The notes below the pieces were generated by a model. That model had not been told where the DNA came from. It searched no databases and saw nothing but the letters and a program-made list of their open reading frames with translations. Source: Lachnospiraceae bacterium UBA7026 (lineage in GTDB: Bacteria > Bacillota > Clostridia > Lachnospirales > Lachnospiraceae). From it: a DNA stretch of 13,460 nt. Numbering within the stretch: position 1 is the first letter of the stretch; each line of letters opens with the position of its first letter. Positions 5,775-12,858 of this stretch are shown piece by piece. The DNA lies in the NCBI GenBank assembly GCA_002494165.1, contig DLBH01000042.1:33354-46813 (forward strand), written 5' to 3'. The translations under genes and the position numbers were made by a program.

Positions 5775-7295
5775 TTAGCGGCCGAAAAGCTTGGTGATGT
5801 CCCGAAGCCTTGTAGCCACATCGTGGGTCAGCAGCTGGCTCTGGAAACGGTAAGCCCAGTTGCCGTCTGCCACTCCCGGCACGTTCATCCGGTAATTGCT
5901 GTCCTGGCAGAACAGGTCCTGGATCGGCACGATGGCGTAGCGGGCCGGTGAGCCGAAGCAGGTGCGGATGAAATCCCAGCTGATCTGGCCGCCGTCAGTG
6001 TTCATGTAGCGGCGAACCTTGTCCCGGGCCTTTTCGGGGGCTGAATTATACCAGCCAGTGCTGGTGTCATTGTCATGGGTGCCTGAATAGCACACGCAGT
6101 TATAGGGCTGGTTGTAGGGCAGGTAACTGCTGTCCTCGTCCTCGAAGGCGAACTGGAGGATCTTCATGCCGGGCAGATTGTGGCGGTCACGGAGTGCCCG
6201 CACTTCATCGGTGATGATGCCCAGGTCCTCGGCGATGATGGGCAGCTCTCTGCCAAAGGTAAGTTCGATGGCCTTGAAGAAATCATCCCCGGGGCCGGGA
6301 ACCCATTTTCCCTCCATGGCTGTCTCGGCGGTGGCAGGAATCTCCCAGTAGCTCTCCAGACCGCGGAAATGGTCGATGCGGACTATGTCGGAGAGGGCAA
6401 ACTGGGTCTCGATCCTCTTCATCCACCAGGAGAAACCAGTCTTCTTGTGGTACTTCCAGTTGTAGAGGGGGTTGCCCCAAAGCTGGCCTGTGGCACTGAA
6501 ATAGTCCGGCGGAACTCCGGCAACCACGGTGGGGAAGCCGTCCTTGTCCAGCTGGAACATCTGGGGCTGGGCCCATACGTCGGCACTGTCTGCCGATACG
6601 AAGATGGGGATGTCACCGATCAGGAGGACATCCTTCTCATTGGCATAGGTCTTAAGTTCTGCCCACTGACGGAAGAAGAGCCACTGGATAAACTTCTCAT
6701 AGAGGATCTCCTGCTCTAATTCCCGGGCTATGACAGCCTTCTGGGTCTTGGTGGGCTTGCGGTACTTCTTCTCCCATGTGAGCCAGTAGGACTCTTCCTT
6801 GGAATTACGGATGGCCATGAACATGGCGTAGTCATCCAGCCAGGAGGAACTCTCAACAAAAAGGTTAAATTCATCGACCAGGCCGTGGTCCGGGTCAAGC
6901 TCCTGGAAATTATCAAAGGCCAGGTGAAGGATCTTATCCTTGTACTCCTTGACCATGGTATAATCAACTTTATCCTCCGGGAAGTCAGGACGGTCTTTAA
7001 GGTCCTCTTCTTCCAGCAGGCCGTCCAGAACCAGCAGCTCGGGGCTGATCAGAAGGGGCTGGCCGGCGAAGGATGAATAGCACTGGTAGGGGCAGTTAAA
7101 CTGGCCCGTCGGTCCCAGGGGCAGGGTCTGCCAGAGATGCTGGCCGGCCTCCTGCAGGAAGTCTACAAAACGGTAGGCTTCAGGACCCAGGTCACCGATG
7201 CCGAAGGGTCCCGGCAGGGATGTGGGATGCACCAGTATGCCGGAAAGGCGGCGCATATTTTTTAACAGGGTATCTGCTTTCGATGTATCCATCAT
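5775..7295 (-). CDS. malQ: 4-alpha-glucanotransferase (amylomaltase, GH77)
   Basis: MalQ moves alpha-1,4-glucan segments between maltodextrins and releases glucose. It works in cytosolic maltose, maltodextrin or glycogen breakdown. The 506-residue protein covers a normal single-domain GH77 enzyme. ILVHPTSLPGPFGIGDLG (20-37) is the family's N-terminal signature. VRIDHFRGLESYW (305-317) carries the nucleophile Asp308, PIIAEDLG (352-359) the acid/base Glu356, and YSGTHDND (403-410) the third catalytic acid, Asp408. The substrate-binding segment GVPPDYFSATGQLWGNPLY (260-278) is intact. ATG 7295 follows AGGAGG by about 10 bases. An ATG four bases nearer the binding site is out of frame and stops early. 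It is the first gene of a minus-strand group with plsC and the lysine-rich membrane protein. Their link to glucan metabolism is not obvious. Confidence 0.96.
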   Translation of the reverse strand: MMDTSKADTLLKNMRRLSGILVHPTSLPGPFGIGDLGPEAYRFVDFLQEAGQHLWQTLPLGPTGQFNCPYQCYSSFAGQPLLISPELLVLDGLLEEEDLKDRPDFPEDKVDYTMVKEYKDKILHLAFDNFQELDPDHGLVDEFNLFVESSSWLDDYAMFMAIRNSKEESYWLTWEKKYRKPTKTQKAVIARELEQEILYEKFIQWLFFRQWAELKTYANEKDVLLIGDIPIFVSADSADVWAQPQMFQLDKDGFPTVVAGVPPDYFSATGQLWGNPLYNWKYHKKTGFSWWMKRIETQFALSDIVRIDHFRGLESYWEIPATAETAMEGKWVPGPGDDFFKAIELTFGRELPIIAEDLGIITDEVRALRDRHNLPGMKILQFAFEDEDSSYLPYNQPYNCVCYSGTHDNDTSTGWYNSAPEKARDKVRRYMNTDGGQISWDFIRTCFGSPARYAIVPIQDLFCQDSNYRMNVPGVADGNWAYRFQSQLLTHDVATRLRDITKLFGR

Positions 7296-7350
7296 AGGGC
7301 ATTAATCCTCCTTGGTTAAAGTTACTGAAATTTAGTAAAAATACTGTTTC

Positions 7351-7379
7351 ATTATACTGAATTTCTTTTTAAAAGACAA
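7351..7379 (-). promoter_or_regulatory. malQ promoter
   Basis: On the minus strand TTGTCT (7379-7374), a 17-bp spacer and a consensus TATAAT (7356-7351) lie 56 bases upstream of the malQ ATG. The imperfect dyad AGAATGAA/TTCATTTTCT near 7391-7411 lies just upstream and could be a regulator site, but it is weak. Confidence 0.7.
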
Positions 7380-7483
7380 GGAAATAAGTATAGAATGAAC
7401 CATTCATTTTCTATTGTAAGGGAAACTACCAGCCAGGACGCTACAAAAGGCATGAATAAGGGCCGCCAGGCCATGAATATGAA

Positions 7484-7512
7484 TTGATAAAGACAGGAAA
7501 TAATGGTATAAT
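7484..7512 (+). promoter_or_regulatory. gdpP promoter
   Basis: TTGATA (7484-7489), a 17-bp spacer and a perfect TATAAT (7507-7512) form a strong sigma-A promoter. It gives a leader of about 110 nt before gdpP. Confidence 0.75.
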
Positions 7513-7568
7513 CATTGGATAAGTCTTGAGTTATTTTCAGATTATTATAAATAGAAGACAACTTATTG

Positions 7569-7606
7569 CATAATATTTGACATAATATTTGCACGAAAAA
7601 TATTAA
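7569..7606 (+). promoter_or_regulatory. 12-bp direct repeat and possible second gdpP promoter
   Basis: CATAATATTTGA and CATAATATTTGC stand in tandem at 7569-7580 and 7581-7592. The junction forms TTGACA (7577-7582). With an 18-bp spacer it meets TATTAA (7601-7606), so a second promoter close to the gene is possible. The repeat itself could also be an operator. Neither use can be shown here. Confidence 0.35.
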
Positions 7607-7629
7607 GACATTTTACAGGGAGAAATAAC

Positions 7630-9723
7630 ATGAAACGAGAAAAGTTAGTGACAAGGAAGTTATCGCTTGCCCTCTGGCTTTCCATTATCCTCGTTGTATT
7701 TCTGGCAATTGTGGGCATGGTGATCCTGGATGACCTGCCCCATCTGGCCTACACCATCATCGGTGTGAGCGCCGTCTACCTGGTTGCCTCAATCATATAT
7801 TATGAATATATGGACCGGATGCTGACGGGCGAGATCGCCCAGGCCGGGCAGGAGCAGAATGAGATCCGCAAGACAGTTATCCAGGAGATGCCGGTGGCTG
7901 TGCTGCTTACGGATGAGAATGGAAATGTCCTCCTCTATAATGACAGGTTCCGGAAGGAATTTGGCAGGAGAAGTGCCAAAAAGAATATATCCCAGATGTT
8001 TACTGAGATATACCGGAAGGTGCTGCCGGATGTGGGAGGCAGCAAAAAGTACCATGTTTCCGTGGAAGATAAGAAGTATTGTGTAGAGTGCACCAGCAGT
8101 ATCCTGCTGGCGGAGGGGTCTGAGGAGACCGGTGGCCAGGCAGAGGAAGCCGGGTCCAGGACCGAGGCCTCCGGCAAGGGCCATGACCAGCAGGAAGGCA
8201 AGGACGAGGTGCTGACCTTCTGCTTCTTTGATGAGACTCAGTTTGTGGGCTATCAGGAGGAGGCCAGACAGACCAGTCTGGTGGCCGGCCTGATCTATCT
8301 TGATAATTACGAGGAAGTTCTTGAGAATATGGAGGAGGTACGCCAGTCCCTGCTCCTGGCAGTGATTGAGAGGAATATCGTCAGATATATGACCAATCTC
8401 AATGCTATCGTCAAAAAGTTTGAAAAGGATAAGTTCCTTTTTGTATTTGAGGAAAGGAACCTGGAGAGCCTGGTGGAATCCAAGTTCTCCATCCTTGATG
8501 ATATCCGGGGAATCAGTATGGGTAATGACCTGGCGCCGACCCTCAGTATCAGTGTGGGCGTCCACGGAGACAGCTATATTGAGACCTATGAGAGTGCCCG
8601 TATGGCCATGGACCTGGCACTGGGCAGGGGCGGAGACCAGGCCGTAGTCCGGGATGGGGAGACCATATCCTACTATGGCGGCAAGACCCAGAAGGTGGAG
8701 AAGAGCACTCGGGTTAAGGCCAGGGTTAAGGCTCACGCCATGCGTGAGATCATGCTCACCCACGACAAGGTCTTTGTCATGGGTCACAGGAACCCGGACG
8801 CGGACTGTGTGGGAGCGGCCCTGGGTATCTACCGGCTGGCCAGAACCCTGGGCAAGAAGGCCTACATTGTTATGGACAAGGAATGTCCGGCCATCGAGCC
8901 CATCGTCAATGGCGTATTTGCCAACAACCATGCTGAGGACGACCCGGTATTTGTGACCAACGAAGAGGCCAAAAGCCTCAGGGATGAGTATTCCATGCTG
9001 GTTGTCGTGGATGTGAATATCCCCGGCATGACCGAGTACCCCGAATTGATCAGACAGATAAAGACCGTTGTTGTTTTAGACCATCACAGGCAGACCAGCG
9101 ACACCATCAGTAATACAGTGGTATCCTACGTGGAGCCCTATGCTTCCTCCGCCTGCGAGATGGTGGCGGAGATCCTTCAATATATGCCCGACAAGATCAG
9201 GCTGCAGCCCATAGAGGCAGACGCCCTTTATTCGGGAATTCTGATTGACACAGATAACTTCGTCCTCAAGGCCGGAGTCAGGACCTTCGAGGCGGCAGCC
9301 TACCTGAGGCGGGCCGGCGCGGACGTGACCCGGGTCAGGAAAATGTTCCGGGAGGACATGGATCATTTCCGTATTCGGGCGTCCATCGTCAACCGGGCTG
9401 AGCTCTTCCTGGATGTCTTTGCCATATCTACCCTGGACGGAAGGGATATCGTCGGGCCCATCGTTTCCGGGGCCAAGGCGGCCAATTCCATGCTTGGAGT
9501 TCAGGGCGTCCGGGCCAGCTTTGTACTGACCCAGCTGGAGGAGGGCATTTATATCAGTGCCCGGTCCATCGATGATGTCAATGTCCAGATTATCATGGAG
9601 AAGTTTGGTGGCGGAGGCCACCTGACCATGGCGGCAGTCATGCTCAAGGATGTCACCTTAAATGAGGCAGTGCTCTCCCTGAAGGAAGTACTGAGCGCCA
9701 TGACAGACAGCGGAGACATCTAA
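7630..9723 (+). CDS. gdpP: Cyclic-di-AMP phosphodiesterase, DHH family
   Basis: GdpP hydrolyses c-di-AMP to pApA and so helps set potassium and osmolyte balance and wall stress responses. It sits in the cytoplasmic membrane. Two helices (about 11-32 and 38-58) are followed by a PAS-like domain (about 80-205). A degenerate GGDEF domain (about 215-346) has EKDKF (265-269) where the GGDEF signature would be. The DHH/DHHA1 phosphoesterase spans about 375-690. Metal ligands are visible: His386, Asp390 and Asp392 in GHRNPDADC, Asp461 in VVVDVN, Asp484-His485-His486 in VLDHH, and Asp540 in ILIDTDNF. The DHHA1 motif FGGGGH is at 659-664. At 697 residues it is about 40 longer than the Bacillus protein. 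The excess matches a Glu/Gly/Gln-rich stretch at 161-193 inside the PAS domain. AGGGAG lies just before the ATG. gdpP-rplI-dnaB order is conserved in Firmicutes. Confidence 0.95.
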   Translation: MKREKLVTRKLSLALWLSIILVVFLAIVGMVILDDLPHLAYTIIGVSAVYLVASIIYYEYMDRMLTGEIAQAGQEQNEIRKTVIQEMPVAVLLTDENGNVLLYNDRFRKEFGRRSAKKNISQMFTEIYRKVLPDVGGSKKYHVSVEDKKYCVECTSSILLAEGSEETGGQAEEAGSRTEASGKGHDQQEGKDEVLTFCFFDETQFVGYQEEARQTSLVAGLIYLDNYEEVLENMEEVRQSLLLAVIERNIVRYMTNLNAIVKKFEKDKFLFVFEERNLESLVESKFSILDDIRGISMGNDLAPTLSISVGVHGDSYIETYESARMAMDLALGRGGDQAVVRDGETISYYGGKTQKVEKSTRVKARVKAHAMREIMLTHDKVFVMGHRNPDADCVGAALGIYRLARTLGKKAYIVMDKECPAIEPIVNGVFANNHAEDDPVFVTNEEAKSLRDEYSMLVVVDVNIPGMTEYPELIRQIKTVVVLDHHRQTSDTISNTVVSYVEPYASSACEMVAEILQYMPDKIRLQPIEADALYSGILIDTDNFVLKAGVRTFEAAAYLRRAGADVTRVRKMFREDMDHFRIRASIVNRAELFLDVFAISTLDGRDIVGPIVSGAKAANSMLGVQGVRASFVLTQLEEGIYISARSIDDVNVQIIMEKFGGGGHLTMAAVMLKDVTLNEAVLSLKEVLSAMTDSGDI

Positions 9724-9886
9724 GCTTTGGGAGACAGACCTTGAATTAAGGGTAAAACTATGGTGAAGGTCAGGCCTGGTTATCAGGGCCGGTCTAGGTC
9801 TGGCAGGAGGTCATGTCCAGAAAAGATCCCCCCCTACTGATCATAGAAAATAATTTCAAAAATTATAATCAAAAAAACCATGGAAT
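9724..9886. other. gdpP-rplI spacer, first part
   Basis: No gene is seen. An imperfect hairpin GGCCTG/CAGGGCC lies near 9773-9791 without a T-run, so no clear terminator separates gdpP from rplI. A TATAAT occurs at 9864-9869 but has no matching -35 box. The base composition changes sharply near 9840 from GC-rich to very AT-rich. Confidence 0.4.
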
Positions 9887-9990
9887 AATCTATAGAAAAC
9901 AATCTATAAAGAAATACTCTATAAAGAAAAAATCCATAAAGAAATAATTTATAAAGAGATAATCTATAGAGAAATTATTCATAGAAAAGA
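9887..9990. repeat. 15-bp AT-rich tandem repeat in the rplI leader
   Basis: Six 15-bp units follow each other without gaps at 9901, 9916, 9931, 9946, 9961 and 9976. A 14-bp unit precedes them at 9887. The consensus is AATCTATAAAGAAAT; the last unit is the most diverged. The array ends 13 bases before the rplI ribosome binding site. Each unit carries a TATAAA or TATAGA-like hexamer similar to a -10 box. One frame stays open across the array because 15 is a multiple of three, but it has no start codon and its TGA overlaps the rplI TTG, so it is not called as a gene. Confidence 0.85.
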
Positions 9991-10017
9991 ATATTACTAT
10001 TACAGGAGGACAGAACA

Positions 10018-10464
10018 TTGAAGATAATCTTATTAAAGGATGTGAAATCTCTCGGAAAAAAAGGTGACCTGGTAGAGGTCAGCACCGGCTATGCCAGGAA
10101 TTATATCCTGCCTAAGAAGCTGGGTGTGGAGGCTACAGGTAAGAATATAAATGATCTTAAACTGCAGAAGGCCCACCAGGACAAGATGGCCGCTGAGCAG
10201 CTGGAGGCTGCAAGAGAGCTGAAGGAAGAGCTTGAAAAGAAGGAGCTGGCCCTCAGTATCAAGGTGGGGGATAACGGCAAGGCCTTCGGAGCCATCTCCA
10301 GCAAGGAGCTGGCCCAGGCGGTTAAGGACCAGTTGGGCCTGACCGTTGATAAGAAGAAGATCGTCATCGATGAGCCCATCAAGACCCTGGGAAGCCATGA
10401 GGTTAAGGTGAAGCTGCATCCTAAGGTTACAGCGGCCCTCAAGGTTAAGGTTACTGAACAGTAG
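10018..10464 (+). CDS. rplI: 50S ribosomal protein L9
   Basis: L9 binds 23S rRNA near the base of the L1 stalk and helps keep the reading frame. It is a 148-residue two-domain protein. The N-terminal RNA-binding domain contains the family signature GKKGDLVEVSTGYARNYILP (14-33). A long central helix rich in Lys, Glu and Ala (about 46-76) joins it to the C-terminal domain, with DNGKAFGAISSKELAQAV at about 84-101 and the KVKLHPKVTAALKVKV end. Translation starts at TTG, fixed by AGGAGG 8 bases upstream and by the conserved MKIILLKDV start. It lies between gdpP and dnaB, the usual Firmicute arrangement. Confidence 0.97.
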   Translation: MKIILLKDVKSLGKKGDLVEVSTGYARNYILPKKLGVEATGKNINDLKLQKAHQDKMAAEQLEAARELKEELEKKELALSIKVGDNGKAFGAISSKELAQAVKDQLGLTVDKKKIVIDEPIKTLGSHEVKVKLHPKVTAALKVKVTEQ

Positions 10465-10510
10465 TCCTGGGGGAGTCCTGGGGTAGTCCTATGGGAGTCC
10501 TAATAGGAGT
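10463..10510. repeat. 11-bp tandem repeat between rplI and dnaB
   Basis: AGTCCT recurs at 10463, 10474, 10485 and 10496, an exact 11-bp period, each time followed by a G-rich pentamer such as GGGGG, GGGGT or ATGGG. A further AGT at 10508 suggests a decayed fifth unit. The first unit overlaps the rplI stop codon. Eleven bases is close to one helical turn, so the copies face the same side of the DNA. Confidence 0.8.
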
Positions 10511-10614
10511 AGACCCGGATAGATCCGGAGATAAGAGGAAGACAAGCAGGCCAGGGACCTGGTTCCCGGGGACGGTTAGAAGCCTGAGTCATAAGGCAAC
10601 AGGAGTTTACAGCG

Positions 10615-11970
10615 ATGGCAGCAGTAGATGAGAATTTTGTCAAAAGAATACAGCCCCACAGTGAGGAGGCGGAGCGGTCAGTCCTGGGTTCCATGCTAAT
10701 GGACCGGGATGCCATCGTCGAAGCGGAGGACATGCTCACCAAGGATGATTTCTACCAGCGGCAGTATGGCATTCTTTTTGAGGCCATGGTCCAGCTTTAC
10801 CGGGAGGGAAAGCCGGTGGACCTGGTTACCCTGCAGAACAAGCTGAAGGAACAGGACCTGCCGGAGGAGCTTTCCAGCCTGGAATTCTTCCGGGACCTGG
10901 TGGCCATGGTTCCCACCTCGGCCAACATCAAGGATTATGCCCGCATCGTCCATGAAAAAGCTACCTTACGGGAGTTGATCCGGGTTACCGGTGACATTGG
11001 GAATGAATGTTATCTGGGCAAAAAGGATACGCCGGAGATTCTGGAACAGACAGAGAAAGACATTTTCTCGCTGCTGCAGAACCGCAACCGGATGTCTGAC
11101 ATGGTGCCCATCCGGCAGATTGTGATGGATACCCTGAATTCCATAGAGGAAGCCTCCAAGATGAAGGGCAGGGTGACAGGAATAGCCACCGGTTTTACGG
11201 AACTTGACTACAAGCTGACGGGCCTGCATCCTGCGGAGTTGATTCTGGTGGCTGCCAGGCCGGCCATGGGCAAGACGGCCTTTGTGCTTAATATCGCCCA
11301 GTACGCCGCCTTCCGTGACAACAGGACCGTTGCCATCTTCAGTCTGGAGATGTCCAGGGAACAGCTGGTCACCCGTCTTATCGCTTCGGAGACCATGGTG
11401 GATTCCCAGCAGATCCGGACAGGAGACCTGAGAGATTCCGACTGGGAGAAGCTTCTGGAGGGAGCGGCAACCATCGGTAATTCCAGGCTCATTATCGACG
11501 ACAGCGCCTCGACCCTGTCTGAGATCCGGTCCAAATGCCGGCGTTACAGGCAGACGGAGAAGGTGGAGCTGATCATCATCGATTACCTGCAGCTTATGAG
11601 CGGCAGCGGCGGCCATTCCAATGAATCCCGCCAGCAGGAGATTTCCACCATATCCCGGTCACTAAAGATCCTGGCCAGGGAACTGGGCGTGCCCATCATA
11701 GCCCTGTCCCAGCTGTCCAGGGCCGTGGAAGCCAGACAGGACCACCGGCCTATGCTGTCTGACCTGCGTGAGTCAGGAGCCATAGAGCAGGATGCGGACG
11801 TGGTTATGTTCCTCTACAGGGATGAATATTATAATGTGAACACGGAGAAAAAGAATCTGGCCGAGGTGATCGTGGCCAAGCAGAGAAATGGCGCTACCGG
11901 CACCATAGAGCTGGTATGGCTGGGTCAGTATACCAAATTTGCCAATAAGGAGCGGTCCAGACTAAACTAG
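10615..11970 (+). CDS. dnaB: Replicative DNA helicase
   Basis: This is the hexameric 5'-3' helicase that unwinds DNA at the replication fork (called DnaC in Bacillus). The 451-residue protein has the usual two parts. The N-terminal domain begins with the family motif PHSEEAERSVLGSMLMD (14-30). The RecA-like motor domain starts near 180. The Walker A loop is ARPAMGKTAF (214-223) with Lys220. The catalytic Glu245 lies in FSLEMS, Walker B is LIIIDYLQL (319-327) with Asp323, and the DNA-binding/sensor motif is ALSQLSRAVE (363-372). LSDLRESGAIEQDAD (381-395) and the arginine-finger segment VAKQRNGATG (420-429) follow. No intein or frameshift is seen. AGGAG lies 9 bases before the ATG. It is probably transcribed with rplI, and its terminator is at 12270. 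Confidence 0.97.
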   Translation: MAAVDENFVKRIQPHSEEAERSVLGSMLMDRDAIVEAEDMLTKDDFYQRQYGILFEAMVQLYREGKPVDLVTLQNKLKEQDLPEELSSLEFFRDLVAMVPTSANIKDYARIVHEKATLRELIRVTGDIGNECYLGKKDTPEILEQTEKDIFSLLQNRNRMSDMVPIRQIVMDTLNSIEEASKMKGRVTGIATGFTELDYKLTGLHPAELILVAARPAMGKTAFVLNIAQYAAFRDNRTVAIFSLEMSREQLVTRLIASETMVDSQQIRTGDLRDSDWEKLLEGAATIGNSRLIIDDSASTLSEIRSKCRRYRQTEKVELIIIDYLQLMSGSGGHSNESRQQEISTISRSLKILARELGVPIIALSQLSRAVEARQDHRPMLSDLRESGAIEQDADVVMFLYRDEYYNVNTEKKNLAEVIVAKQRNGATGTIELVWLGQYTKFANKERSRLN

Positions 11971-12040
11971 ACAGTAAGCTGGCAGATCCTGGTCCCAGGA
12001 GCCTGGCGGATATATAATAATGAGAAATAAGCCGGCCAGC

Positions 12041-12072
12041 GCAGGTTTATATCAGCCGGCGCAGGTTTATAT
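12041..12072. repeat. 20-bp spaced direct repeat
   Basis: GCAGGTTTATAT occurs at 12041-12052 and 12061-12072, each preceded by a GCCGG-containing block, giving a 20-bp period. It follows the dnaB stop codon by about 70 bases. Confidence 0.7.
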
Positions 12073-12092
12073 AGGATGTGCGAGTGAGCTAA

Positions 12093-12263
12093 TTGAATAT
12101 AATCCAATAAAAATAAAAGGGATAAGATAGTTCAGTTGGATATGATGCAGTTATAAAGCTTCAAGTGACTCGGTTGAAAATGATGCAGCTATGAAAGCTG
12201 CAAGTAGTCTGGTCGAATATGATCCAAAAATAGAAATACAATATTAGAAATGCAAATAGAAAT
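12093..12263. repeat. Degenerate 38-43-bp repeat tract after dnaB
   Basis: The block TTGAATATGATSCA occurs four times with changes: 12093-12106, 12136-12149, 12174-12187 and 12213-12226. Spacings are 43, 38 and 39 bases. Related sequence extends either side, for example AGTGACTCGG and AGTAGTCTGG before copies 3 and 4. TAGAAAT then repeats at 12231, 12245 and 12257. Spacings are not all multiples of three and stops interrupt the frames, so this is not a coding repeat now. Together with the 20-bp repeat it fills the stretch between dnaB and its terminator, where no gene is seen. Confidence 0.65.
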
Positions 12264-12269
12264 GTAAAT

Positions 12270-12303
12270 AAAAAAGAAGTTCCGGTCGGAACTTCTTTTT
12301 TTT
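12270..12303. terminator. Perfect bidirectional terminator (dnaB / ferredoxin)
   Basis: GAAGTTCC (12276-12283) pairs perfectly with GGAACTTC (12288-12295) around a GGTC loop. Six A residues precede the stem and eight T residues follow, so it can stop transcription from dnaB on the plus strand and from the ferredoxin gene on the minus strand. Confidence 0.92.
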
Positions 12304-12407
12304 AATATCTTTTCAGATAATCTTTGACATCAGTATGCTTCTGACTAAGATTCAGCAAGGTTCCCTAAGCCCGCTGTCCGTCAGACGGAAGCAACTTCAT
12401 GCTTCAA

Positions 12408-12578
12408 TTATTCCTGGGAAATAGCTCCAGCCGGGCAAGCGCCTGCGCAAGAACCGCAATCCATACAAGTATCGGGATCGATTTCGAACTTTCCATCACC
12501 CTCGCTGATAGCTCCAGCCGGGCACTCTCCTTCACATGATCCACACATGATGCAATCGTCAGATATTACATATGCCAT
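12408..12578 (-). CDS. Clostridial-type 2[4Fe-4S] ferredoxin
   Basis: This small electron carrier probably serves low-potential reactions such as pyruvate:ferredoxin oxidoreductase and hydrogenase in fermentation. The 56-residue cytosolic protein begins MAYVISDDC. It has two cluster motifs, CIMCGSCEGECP (Cys9, 12, 15 and 19) and CMDCGSCAGACP (Cys38, 41, 44 and 48). As in other clostridial ferredoxins, the fourth Cys of each motif ligates the opposite cluster. The two halves repeat with an exact 29-residue period and both contain CPAGAIS. GGAGG lies 8 bases before the ATG. A 6-bp hairpin GAAGCA/TGCTTC (12388-12405) sits just after the stop codon, and the shared terminator is about 105 bases further on. 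Confidence 0.95.
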   Translation of the reverse strand: MAYVISDDCIMCGSCEGECPAGAISEGDGKFEIDPDTCMDCGSCAGACPAGAISQE

Positions 12579-12616
12579 AATTTGTTCCTCCTTGTTAATT
12601 CTAGATGATAAAAGTT

Positions 12617-12638
12617 GAACATAAATGTTCTGTACAGA
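12617..12638. promoter_or_regulatory. Two overlapping palindromes at the ferredoxin start site
   Basis: GAACAT and ATGTTC (12617-12630) form one dyad with a 2-base centre. The perfect palindrome TCTGTACAGA (12629-12638) overlaps it by two bases. They lie directly downstream of the ferredoxin -10 box, so a bound regulator would block transcription. The first is not a standard Gram-positive LexA box because the GAAC/GTTC spacing is 6, not 4. Confidence 0.4.
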
Positions 12639-12639
12639 T

Positions 12640-12668
12640 ATTTTATATCAGAATGTCCGGATTGGCAA
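12640..12668 (-). promoter_or_regulatory. Ferredoxin promoter
   Basis: On the minus strand TTGCCA (12668-12663), a 17-bp spacer and TAAAAT (12645-12640) form a good sigma-A promoter. The untranslated leader would be about 55 nt. Confidence 0.65.
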
Positions 12669-12741
12669 GGATAAATTGAGAATTGTTCTTACTTAATTTG
12701 CCGCAATATATTAAATCTTATTTAACTATGGGCTGATTTGC

Positions 12742-12770
12742 TTGTTTTGCATAATATTCTCCTATATAAT
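12742..12770 (+). promoter_or_regulatory. Promoter of the YARHG-domain gene
   Basis: TTGTTT (12742-12747), a 17-bp spacer and a perfect TATAAT (12765-12770) lie about 90 bases upstream of the gene. They fall inside the longer open frame that begins at 12742, which supports the shorter start at 12859. Confidence 0.65.
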
Positions 12771-12858
12771 GTCTGTATTCATTTTGGCTTTAAAAAGATG
12801 TTATTTACAGAAATATTGCTTTTTTCGCTTAATAATTATAACAAATGAGGAGAATGTA

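Noticed and set aside
7789..8931. Open frame of 380 codons on the minus strand opposite gdpP
   Set aside because: It lies wholly inside gdpP, has no ribosome binding site or recognisable domain, and the plus-strand protein has clear catalytic motifs. It is a by-product of gdpP codon use.
9896..10021. Repeat peptide encoded by the 15-bp array
   Set aside because: The frame is open but has no ATG, GTG or TTG, and the open frame follows simply from a period divisible by three.
12617..12630. LexA (SOS) box upstream of ferredoxin
   Set aside because: The Gram-positive LexA site has GAAC and GTTC separated by 4 bases; here the gap is 6.
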